Shown here in pieces: positions 11,329 to 20,296 of a stretch of DNA of 64,000 bases. The position numbers and the translations under genes are program-made. Positions within the stretch are counted from its first letter, which is position 1; the number at the start of each line of letters is the position of its first letter. Under the pieces are notes generated by a model that worked only from the letters and a program-made list of their open reading frames with translations, was not told the origin of the DNA and did no database searches. Source of the stretch: Panorpa germanica. Lineage: Eukaryota > Arthropoda > Insecta > Mecoptera > Panorpidae. Location: the NCBI GenBank assembly GCA_963678705.1, contig CAVMBN010000168.1:1-64000 (forward strand). Reading direction: 5' to 3'.

Positions 11329-11410
11329 ACTCATTCATATTTCCTTTCTATATTCACACTTCCCAAAAACAAAAATTATTATTATTTTTACAATAATATT
11401 TCCTGTTTAA

Positions 11411-11706
11411 AAAAAAAGGAGTATAAATCGCTTATACAGGCCTAAAAACAGGTATTAAATTTAAAAAAAAGGAGTATAAATCGCTTATACAGGCCTACCA
11501 AATATTAAAAATAATATTAAAATAAATATTACACAACGTAATACATAATAATTAAATAATAATTTTCTAAAAAGGAGTATAAATCGCTTATACAGGCCTA
11601 CCAAATATTAAAAATAATATTAAAATAAAATATAAATTACGCAACGTAATACAATAATTAAATAATAATTTTCTAAAAAGGAATATAAATCGCTTATATA
11701 GGCCTA
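11411..11706 (+). repeat. Four leader hairpin repeats (possible packaging or regulatory array)
   Basis: Four copies of an AAAAAGGA + hairpin + AGGCCTA unit. The hairpins are at 11421-11437, 11474-11490, 11577-11593 and 11683-11699. Three read GTATAA-ATCGC-TTATAC. The fourth reads ATATAA-ATCGC-TTATAT, with both bases of the outer pair changed so that pairing is preserved. Copies 2-4 lie in a longer repeat of about 103-106 bp. The array lies between the env splice donor and gag, the same place as the insulator repeats of gypsy, but it does not resemble the Su(Hw) site. Confidence 0.8.
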
Positions 11707-11851
11707 ATGAAAATTAAAAATATCAAAACTAATACTATAATGTAATATAATAAAATACTTGCAAATTAACTATATAATAATAATAATTTTTTTAAAAATA
11801 AAATGTTTACAAAATAACTTTTCTTAAATAAAAGTTACACTATAAATCAAA

Positions 11852-13573
11852 ATGGAGACATTCCATATTTATCTAAATTATGTAAAGGAATATAATGGAA
11901 ACAATTCGCTGACGAATTTTATAGAAGATTGCGAAGTGATCATAGATAATTTTGCCATATTCCCCGGTAAAAATGAAGATAAAAAAGAAGCTATTAGGAA
12001 TAACGGTCTATTGCTCTCAGCTATAAAAAGCAAGATTATTGGAGACGCAGCAAGTTTAATAAAGAATAAACATATTAATACATGGGAGAAATTAAAAACT
12101 ATTTTAATAGATAGTTATACTAAAAACCGCAGCCATATCCCGGAAACAACAACACTTAAACGAAAGCCTAATGAGAAAGTTATTACTTATTACTTTAGAT
12201 GTTTAGAATCAGTTAACAACTTTAATGTTTTGAACACACTTCACAATAAAACATCTTTAAATATGAAAGCACTGGCAAAACATCATGATTCCCTGATGGT
12301 GAGAGATTTCATAAAGGAGCTAAACGATCCTCTTGGATGTAAATTAAGACGCCAAAATCCTAACACAATGGATGAGCTTCTAGAATTAATAATAGAAGAT
12401 ATGACGAACCACGAAATCCATACTAACGAGGAATATAACCACCCTCACCAACAACAAGTGAAGAACACACAAGATTTTCAAACAGAGCCGTCAACACAAA
12501 AACCGTGTGAAACAATAATCGAACAAACCATTGAGAATAAAGAAATAGACAATGTACGGACGGAACTACAAGAAGTAATCATAAACAACGAGAGTACAGA
12601 AATCAAAGTACAAAACCAAAATTCAGAAGAAAAACGGGACACAGAAACAAATGAAAATAAAAACGATATCAAATTACATAAAGAAATGGCGATCAATGTG
12701 CCCACAAATATTAAAATACAAAGCCAGAATAATTCAGAAGAAGTTCTGAATACAGAAGAAAAGGAAAAAGAACTTGAAGAGTTTACCAAAACAGAAGTAA
12801 AGAAAAAGACAATTGTTGAAGTAAAAATGAAGCAAAGAAAAGTAAGCGTCAAAGAAAACACAGAAAATCAGCAAAATATGAAACAAGAATCAGAGAATCA
12901 AAATTCACAACATTTCAAAATACAAAATCAACAAAAAGTTAAGCAACAATCAAAAAATCCAAACTTTCTAGATTTTAAAGTAAACAATCAACAAAAAATC
13001 AGACAAGTAGCAGAAAAGCAAACTATACAAGAACTCGAAATAGTGAAGCAACAAAACATCAACCAAGAAAAACCAGAAAAACAAAATATACAATATTCTG
13101 AAGTAAAAAAATTACACAATATAAAGCAAGGAAAAGCAGGAAATAATAAAAATCAAAATTTTAAAATAAAAAATAAAATTGAAAAGAAAAAAAGAAACAA
13201 AGCTAAATGCATACCAGAAAAACAAGAAGATTCAGAAAACGAGGCACACACTTTGTGGATAAATGATCACAGAAAAGAAATAATTCGTGGACAGAAGATT
13301 AGAAATTCGGCACAACTAAAGCAACTATATGGAACCAAACGAAATAAAAATAATAACTGGATAGATGAATATTTGACGAATATTATGACGAATAAAAATA
13401 ATAAAACATATATTGACTTTACTTTAAAGAACTTCCTGATAAGATTAACTTCAAAAAAGTCTTCAATACTTCCCGAAAAAATTAAAATTTCTACCCGAAC
13501 CTTAACAATTCAAATACGCAATCGCAAGCAACCAGACCCACGTGACTATATAATATTTAACTCCGAAATTTAA
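11852..13573 (+). CDS. Gag fused to a Lys/Gln/Asn-rich charged module
   Basis: Open frame of 573 codons. Residues 1-190 look like a gypsy-group Gag capsid region: helical, with a WEKLKTILIDSY segment and a SLMVRDFIKELNDPLG motif near 150-165. About 200-455 is a low-complexity, highly charged stretch with recurring KQ/NQQ/ENQN units. About 456-573 is a separate basic tail with WINDHRKE and NNNWIDEYL. There is no zinc knuckle and no protease DTG. In the element at 38819 the same charged module (NQQKIKQVAGKQTIQ against NQQKIRQVAEKQTIQ here) comes after a protease. A deletion joining gag to this module is therefore likely. Confidence 0.85.
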   Translation: METFHIYLNYVKEYNGNNSLTNFIEDCEVIIDNFAIFPGKNEDKKEAIRNNGLLLSAIKSKIIGDAASLIKNKHINTWEKLKTILIDSYTKNRSHIPETTTLKRKPNEKVITYYFRCLESVNNFNVLNTLHNKTSLNMKALAKHHDSLMVRDFIKELNDPLGCKLRRQNPNTMDELLELIIEDMTNHEIHTNEEYNHPHQQQVKNTQDFQTEPSTQKPCETIIEQTIENKEIDNVRTELQEVIINNESTEIKVQNQNSEEKRDTETNENKNDIKLHKEMAINVPTNIKIQSQNNSEEVLNTEEKEKELEEFTKTEVKKKTIVEVKMKQRKVSVKENTENQQNMKQESENQNSQHFKIQNQQKVKQQSKNPNFLDFKVNNQQKIRQVAEKQTIQELEIVKQQNINQEKPEKQNIQYSEVKKLHNIKQGKAGNNKNQNFKIKNKIEKKKRNKAKCIPEKQEDSENEAHTLWINDHRKEIIRGQKIRNSAQLKQLYGTKRNKNNNWIDEYLTNIMTNKNNKTYIDFTLKNFLIRLTSKKSSILPEKIKISTRTLTIQIRNRKQPDPRDYIIFNSEI

Positions 13574-14090
13574 AACTAAAAAGAATAAAACTCTAGAACG
13601 AACAACCAACCACCAACCACCTTAATAAAGAAAATTGTATGAACTATTAAAAGAATTATTCAAAACAACCATTTAAATAAATTACTACAAATATTACGAT
13701 AAACAATACATTGACAAAACACAACAGACAAAAAGAAAAAGGAAATGATGAAACGAATTGAGAATCATAAACAACCACCTTAATGCAGAAAATCGCATAA
13801 GCACTGTTTATCACCAGCAGTAAAACCCTATAAACATACAAATTAAGCGACATCAAGTAATAACTATTTCGATACAATTACCAACGAAGTTAAAATTATT
13901 AAAATTAATAAAAAGAGTAAATTATTTAAATTAAAATAAAGAAACACGACCTATTAATATCTACATTAACAAAAACTACATTTAAAAATAAAAGTCAATA
14001 AACCCATTGTAATGATAATACATATTAAATGTACAATAATTTAAAAGATAAACACCATCGGAAAATATAAAAACGAGCATAAAATAAAAA
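13574..14090. other. Non-coding A-rich internal stretch of the LTR element
   Basis: Stands where protease, RT and RNase H would lie in a complete errantivirus. No RT motif is seen in any frame. Stops are dense and no frame is supported. Confidence 0.7.
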
Positions 14091-14400
14091 ATGATATCAG
14101 ACATCAAGAAACAAACGCAACGCACAAGGTCATTTACGAAAGATATAGCCGTGTATTCTAATAAAATACGTGGAAACTGCAAGCAATTTGCAAGCAATGC
14201 AAATACCATGATTTGAACGCCGCTAAATTACACAAAAACAACTGTGAGAGCAAAATATAAGCGCATTCCACAATACCAGAGTACCCGGTATCATAAAACA
14301 TAAACATGACCTATCCAAGTCAAATGTGCTATTATAAGACGTAATGAAACCCTATACTCCAGTACAAAAGATAATGCTACATTAACAAACTAAGTCAGCA
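14091..14400 (+). pseudogene. Diverged, shortened duplicate of the integrase region
   Basis: Nucleotide resemblance to two separated parts of the better copy downstream: first ACGAAAGATAT... and ...AACGCCGCTAAAT (compare 14695-14800), then CGCATTCCAC...AAACATAAACATGACC (compare 15115-15165) and TGCTATTATA...ACGAAACCC. The piece between, which holds the integrase catalytic centre, is deleted. It has no open frame. Confidence 0.6.
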
Positions 14401-14639
14401 TTTCTAATTCAGGTACTATGATAATCCATATACTAACACATTGGAAAACACAAAAATAAAATAGCAATTTTATCTGCATAAAGTTAAGGAAATAAATACA
14501 GACAGTACAATTCATTATCATGATTAAAGCTACTGTTAAAAATCCAAATGTAGACACAGTATACATGAACACTAACAAAAAACATAGCAATAGCGGAATA
14601 AAAACATAAAACCTTTTTTTAAGTAAAAGAACCACCAGA

Positions 14640-15318
14640 GTAATAATCAGAATCAGCAAGTAATGAAGTAATAGACGTCACATACAAATTAATTTGCGAA
14701 AGATATACGTGGTCTAGTCTACGAAAAGATGTCGAAAATTTCATCAATAACTGCAGCACATGCAAACAGTGCAAATATAAAAGAAAACCAATTAGAGCAC
14801 CGCTAAATAACACCGAAACACCTGAGAGACCACTTGAGAAATTACATATAGATACGTTTGGTATAGACAATATTATAATAGATGTATTTTCAAAATAACC
14901 ACAGGCATACAAAATCGCCAATAGGTCATCCACAGAAATTGCCGATAAACTAATAACGTATTTCTCACACCACGGCATACCTAATCATATTACGATGGAT
15001 GGAGGAACTGAATTCTCAAATAATCTCATCAAAGAATTACTAGAATTACATAAAATCGAAATTCATATAACAACACCATACAGACACGAAAGTAATTCTC
15101 CAATAGAACGAGCACATTCCACGATACTAGAACTATATCGTATAGCGAAACATAAACATGACCTTACACCCGAAACAATTATGAAATATGCTATTATAGG
15201 ATATAACGAAACCCCACATTCTAGTACAACATATAAACCTTTTGAAATAATAAATGGACACTTACAAACCAAGTCAGTATTGCTTATGGATTATGATAAA
15301 ACACTCATGGACTTATAA
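14640..15318 (+). pseudogene. Integrase, zinc-binding and catalytic region, broken
   Basis: Retroviral-type integrase would insert the cDNA. A zinc-binding trace (NNCSTCKQCKY) lies near 14740-14775, and the first core Asp in LHIDTFG near 14850. A short deletion and a TAA (about 14897) follow. The 14995-15318 frame then has MDGGTEF (second Asp) and SPIERAHSTI (Glu), the rest of the D,D-35-E core. A frameshift near 15300 moves the C-terminal domain to another frame. Not functional as it stands. Confidence 0.8.
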
Positions 15319-15769
15319 CACCCAAAATCATAAAACTAAAATCTCAACCCTATACTCAAAAATTAAAGAAATAAATGCAAATCGAAAAGAACAGATTATT
15401 AATAAGAGAAATGCTACCGTTAAAGACCCAAACGTAAAACAAGGAGATATAGTATACCTCAACACTAAATCAAAACAGGGCAAAAGCCGAATAAAGAACA
15501 CAGGACCCTTTAAAGTACTAGAAGTGTCCGATACTTATATAGCTAAAATAGAAGACCTAAAAAATAAAAAATTAAGAGAAACACATGTAGATAACCTAGT
15601 GAAAACCAAAATGAAAAACCCAACTTCAAACGAACTTAACGAAGAAGGAAGTAATGTACTATTCGAATGTACTACACTACCTGTAGATAACATAGGAAAA
15701 ACCAAAATGAAAAACCCAACTCCAAACGAGTTTAATGAGAAAGGAATTAACTACACTACCTGTCGATAA
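15254..15769 (+). pseudogene. Integrase C-terminal domain with duplicated tail
   Basis: Contains the VKQGDIVYLNTKSKQGKSR and TGPFKVLEVSDTYIAKIED strands of the small beta-barrel at the end of gypsy-group integrase, then a DNLVKTKMKNPT segment. That segment and the following 25 or so residues are repeated (second copy near 15700), a tandem duplication of about 100 bp. The natural start is upstream in the frameshifted core; the first ATG here is incidental. Confidence 0.7.
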
Positions 15770-16205
15770 ATCTAAGACAGATTATATTCTACACCTAGTT
15801 CACGACAAATTTAACCCCAGAGACGAAAAACCAAGATATTACAACGGATTCGCAAAGTTAGTAGCAAAGGACACACCCAATTTCGAATACATATTAAATA
15901 AAGCTAAAAGAACTAATAACCTCGTAGAGGGCCTATACAAACTCACGCGAATCAGAACATTTGGACACACAATAAATCTTGTCTGCAATCAACAAAACTG
16001 CCTTGACAAACTTGCCAAATTTCTAAAAGAATTTGAAAATTCACCAACCGAATTAATAATACGAATGCCCCCTATAGCACAAGGACTTTTTAATAGAACA
16101 AAAGAAGAGGTCCTAGAAGTATTTAAACGGCATGGGCCCACAAAGCACAAATACATCATGCACTCAAATCCCGAAATACAAATGAATTATTTATTTATTA
16201 ATTAA
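15735..16205 (+). CDS. Unrecognised ORF between integrase and env
   Basis: Open frame of 156 codons, starting within the duplicated integrase tail in a different frame and ending in an AT-rich stretch before the env acceptor. I do not recognise it. It looks like a folded protein rather than low complexity: a hydrophobic core with FAKLVAKDTPNFEYILNKA, an RTFGHTINLVC-like strand, paired cysteines (CNQQNC near residue 95) and a basic end. It may be a pol C-terminal extension or an accessory gene. It could instead be a continuation of the integrase frame after a small indel, since its first residues repeat the TTLPVD motif. Confidence 0.5.
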   Translation: MRKELTTLPVDKSKTDYILHLVHDKFNPRDEKPRYYNGFAKLVAKDTPNFEYILNKAKRTNNLVEGLYKLTRIRTFGHTINLVCNQQNCLDKLAKFLKEFENSPTELIIRMPPIAQGLFNRTKEEVLEVFKRHGPTKHKYIMHSNPEIQMNYLFIN

Positions 16206-16250
16206 TTATAAATAAATATATTAAAAACACGATCAAGTACTAAGAAATCC

Positions 16251-16263
16251 TGATTGTTGCAGG
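16251..16263 (+). promoter_or_regulatory. Predicted splice acceptor for env
   Basis: TTGTTGCAG followed by exon sequence from 16263, in frame with the env ORF for about 26 codons upstream of its first listed start. Its phase is compatible with the leader donor at 11322/11323. Confidence 0.6.
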
Positions 16264-17961
16264 ATCATCACCGCAATCAACACCAGCGATATTAACGAAT
16301 GCCGAATTATTAAAATCACTGATAACCCAGGATTATATCCTGTGCAACTAGGAACAGCCCAAAACATCAAGGAATATTGGACTTTAGTCAAGAAAATAGA
16401 TTTGGACCCCTTAATAAAATATTATAACCACGTACACTTGACTAGAGAAGATATTAAAACGAAATTAGAAAAAAAGAAATTTACAAGATATGGGCACAGC
16501 ACTGCTGTAATGGACATCCTGAATATGGAAATAAGTAGAAAATTTAAACAAATTCTCCCAACTCGAAGAGAAAAAAGAGGCTTCATAGATGGCTTAGGTA
16601 CTGTTTGGAAAGCAATCGGTGGAAACCTAGACGCTAACGACGGCGAGCGTATAAATTTAGCCCTGGAAACACTTGATAATAAACAAGAAACTCTAAATAA
16701 AGCTATATCTAAACAAATAAAATTAACGAACGATATACTCGATCAATTTAAATCGGCCCTACACACCATTGATTCTAATCAAGAAGAACTAGATAAACGT
16801 ACCAAATTCCTAATGAACGATATCGATAAACTCCAACACCAAGTATTTAACATCTTTATAACAGAATCGATCGGACTTGTCAGTCAATCAATGCAATTAC
16901 TTTTGCACCTACTAAGAACCATTGAAACTGACATAACATTCGCTAAACTGAACACGCTTAGTGGTTCAATCCTAGAACCTGATCACCTATTAGCAGAATT
17001 ACAAGCAATAAAGGAACATGTTGATACAACCAAACATATCAAACTGCCTTACGATATTACATCAGAGAACATTCAACAATATGAAACTATTAGCAAAGTC
17101 AAAGCATACACCAATAAAAACTTAATCGTTTTTGTAATAAATATACCACTAGTAAACCCTAATATATTTACGTATTATAAACTATATCCAATCCCCATAC
17201 CTTATAACAATAAATTCCAAATGATTATTCCCAGAACCCAATACACCATTGTGAATGAGTATAAACATGTAGATTTTAATGCACCCTGCAAAGAAATATA
17301 TAACAATCAATTCCTATGCAAGCTTAGCGAACCACTCAACATCGAGGAAACCACCTGCGAGATAGAACAAATTCAAAACCAGCCAACCAGCAAATGTCAA
17401 CCCTTAGTGATTTCTCTAACCGGTATCAAGATCCAGAACGTCGAATTCAACACCTGGATGTTAATCACAAATGACGAAATCAGTGGCACCTTAACATGCA
17501 ACAGCCAGCGTGACATACGTCTACAAGGAACGTATATAATACACCTTGCACGAGATTGTCAATTTTCTGTTTCAGATAATACTCTTCAATACATGGATAT
17601 AGAAGAGAAAGTCGAAGCCTGGAACACCATTTCCCTGCCGAAAATACCAGAGATCCAAAACAAACACCTAAACATCTCTACCGTGACCAACCTAAAACAC
17701 CTGGACCTGGGCAACTTAGACAAGCTACAGACCACCCTAGCCCTACTACCTGAAGACTTCGATGACAGAAAAATCCCAGACTATGTGCACATAATTAATT
17801 ATACACTATTACCCATATTATTCATAATAATTACTATTGTAGTATATAAGATAATCAAATATTTTAGAAAAATAAAAATAATAAAAAATGAAAATGCACA
17901 AGAAATAGATAGCAAAAATATTGAAGAGTTGCAAAAACCTTTTGCTACATTTGAAGCATAA
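16263..17961 (+). CDS. env: Envelope fusion glycoprotein (env), errantivirus type
   Basis: Membrane fusion protein of the errantivirus/baculovirus F-like class. The open frame continues from the predicted acceptor at 16263 to TAA at 17959-17961; the part from 16342 alone is 539 codons. A furin-type site (RREKR, 16564-16578) is followed directly by the GFIDGLGTVWKAIGGNLD fusion-peptide region typical of the family, then a coiled-coil heptad segment, a Cys-rich region (Cys codons at about 17287-17500) and a transmembrane stretch (about 17800-17860) with a short basic tail. No in-frame stop is seen. The signal peptide is probably supplied by the leader exon. Whether it is expressed is unknown. 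Confidence 0.88.
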
Positions 17962-17974
17962 GATTTTATCTTAT

Positions 17975-17982
17975 AGGGGAGG
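17975..17982 (+). promoter_or_regulatory. Polypurine tract
   Basis: AGGGGAGG immediately upstream of the 3' LTR, the plus-strand primer for reverse transcription. Confidence 0.8.
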
Positions 17983-18276
17983 TGTTATAGCACACATTCC
18001 ATACAACACAAAACTAACAGTGTCTCTTCAGTATCTTTGCTGACCAAGCACTCTAGAGATAGTAAAATAGTATATAAGTAATGTATTAGTCTTAATCTAA
18101 TTAGTTCAAGTTTATGTATAATCTGCATCGTGCAGATAGTAATTAGCTGGCTCACCATTTGAGTTCATGTATAAACTGCATCGCGCAGTTAGTAATTGAA
18201 TCAAATAAATATTATTTAAGTAAACTTAAAATAAATTGTTTTTTTTATTAAAGTCTAAATTACTCAAACTTTAATT
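17983..18276 (+). repeat. 3' LTR of the errantivirus-like element
   Basis: Reads the same as the 5' LTR base for base as far as I can follow, including both hairpins. The 4-bp ATAT duplication follows. Confidence 0.92.
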
Positions 18277-18316
18277 ATATATACTTTATAAATACTTCAA
18301 TTAAACTCTTTAAAAT

Positions 18317-18319
<3 letters not shown>

Positions 18320-18380
<61 letters not shown>
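18320..18380. repeat. (TA)n microsatellite
   Basis: About 60 bp of uninterrupted AT alternation just right of the LTR element's duplicated ATAT target. Confidence 0.95.
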
Positions 18381-18383
<3 letters not shown>

Positions 18384-18594
18384 TATTATTATATGACAAG
18401 AAATGTTTATTTTCTGATATTGCATTCTATATTTGTAATAATTTTAATAGAAATTCCTGTTTAGTTTACATTTGACTATTGAATATTGCCGAACTGACCG
18501 CTAGAATACCTAAGATTAACATCGGGACCGCCAATATCGAAGCTGCTAATTTTACTGACGTGCAAATATACTGATTTGCAAGTTTTGTCTGTAG

Positions 18595-20080
18595 GGGTTA
18601 CTTAAGCGCTCAGTTAAAAAAGCTTATTGTTTTGATTAAAATTTAACAACTCTTCTTCAGTGGCGGTAGAAAATGAGAAGACGAATATTATATTGTAGAT
18701 ATAAACATAAAATTCAGTATGCAAAATTACGATGCAGTATTAGTTAAATAAAGAAATTGCTATAGTATTGAATTGCAAATGATATTGACGCTGCAGATCA
18801 TAAACCATGGTGCAGAATGTGGGTTCGGCGATGCATGGGGACTTAATTGAAAGTGCCAGAACGGCAACGGTAAGGGCTAGAGCGTTAAAGAATAATTAGG
18901 AGCGTGACGCTGGGCATTCTTCAATAGAGAAATTAATTAAAGTAACTGGTAATTGGAATATTTTTTTAAAAACTTTATATTTTTCAAAACAGTTTATATA
19001 AAAAATTATATTATTATTAAACGAGTAAAATATTTTAATTTAAAAATGGAATTAGAATTTGAAATAAAATGACGAATTATTTCATTCAATTTAAATTATG
19101 CACACCAAACAGACTTCACTTTAGGATGGGGTACATACTGTTATATTATAATGTTAAAAGTGTATGTTTATATTTTTATATAGTTGGTATTGAATTTTGT
19201 ATGGTGGCTCAAAAACGGCCTCTTCAATGTTTGTTAACGCCCTCGGGTTTCCCACTGAATTAACGGGAAACAGTAAAGATATACAGATGACATTTTGCAC
19301 GTGTATTACGTAATTGAATGCGAACATATTACACAATTTAGAATTTTAAAATATTAATAAAGGGGCGCTGAGAATTAATATCGAAAGTAAATTAAAAACT
19401 ATATTTTCTTTTGAGTAATATTAGGGTTAAGAATTATAAACCGAACATAACCGATAAGTACAATATGGGGGTACAGTATGAAATAACAGATACGGTGTTT
19501 AAATTTTGTATGTAGAATATTAGGTAGAAGCAAAATGGTTCATTATTCAGAAGATATTCCAATTACATCCTGTTGTAGAATTGGATTTATAGCGGGTGCG
19601 TATGGATGAGAATATTACGCATTTAGATGGCGACTTTAAAAGGTCAATAACTGCATATATTAAATTAATATAAAATAGATACAATTGTTAAGTTAAATAA
19701 TGTCTAGTGCCTTCATAAAGCGTCAGTTAAAAAAGATAGAGAACTATAATTGATAGAGAGGCATAATATGATACATGTAATTTGTGTACGAGTAAAGACA
19801 ATTTTACCTCATAAACAGAGGGAAATAAGAAACCTAATACTATATTGCAGATTTAAATATGAAATTTAGCATGTAAGTTTATAGTGCAATATTAATTATT
19901 TTAATTTATTGCTGTATTATCGAACTTATATGAAGGAGGCTGGAGATAATACGCTAAGAAGTAGCGACGTTCGAAGTATGTGCGATGGAGAACGGAACAG
20001 CAGAAATTTCGGTGATTGGTGACGATCAGGGGCGGGGCACTCGATATAGCTCAATAAATTGCTTAATTAGAGTAAATATT
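18595..20080 (-). repeat. Foldback repeat family, diverged inverted copy
   Basis: The reverse complement of 19190-19370 matches 5100-5375 (ACGTAATACACGTGCAAAAT, GGCGTTAACAAAC..., CCGTTTTTGAGCCACCATA). The block 19030-19110 matches the AATAATTCGT...CATACACGCC end. At either side, 18595-18910 and 19715-20060 are diverged direct repeats of each other (AGCG(C)TCAGTTAAAAAAG and ATTGCAGAT..AAATATGAAATT), ending in the GGGGCGGGGC-type signature of 5608-6060. Confidence 0.6.
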
Positions 20081-20296
20081 AGGTTTTGATCAAAATAGAA
20101 CAAATTTCGAACAAATTTAAAAAAAATATATATTTTTGCAAAAATTATATAAAAATAATATTATGCATTAAGATAATTGCAAAGGGCAAAGTGCTAATAA
20201 ACAAAATAATCACATAAACAAGTCAGATACCCCTGGTACATTATAATGTATGATATTAGTATTTGTGTTAATAATTATTGTATTTTTCGTAAACAG

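Larger units (their letters stand above)
10800..18276 (+). mobile_element. Errantivirus-like LTR retrotransposon, non-autonomous, young
   Basis: Bounded by two 294-bp LTRs (10800-11093 and 17983-18276) that I read as identical over their length. The flanking 4-bp duplication is ATAT (10796-10799, 18277-18280). A primer site TGGCGCAGTCG begins at the end of the 5' LTR, and a purine tract (17975-17982) precedes the 3' LTR. It carries an open gag fusion and an open envelope frame. It has no protease or reverse transcriptase, and only a broken, partly duplicated integrase. Identical LTRs mean recent transposition, so its enzymes must have come from another copy. As an endogenous insect retrovirus-like element it is described here only as it stands. 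Confidence 0.92.

Noticed and set aside
11411..11706. Leader repeats as a CRISPR array or as a gypsy Su(Hw) insulator
   Set aside because: Spacers are themselves repeated and AT-rich, and the motif does not resemble the Su(Hw) site; structure points to hairpins instead.
12478..12861. 127-codon minus-strand frame rich in Phe/Ser/Leu
   Set aside because: Mirror image of the Lys/Glu/Asn-rich gag-fusion coding sequence.
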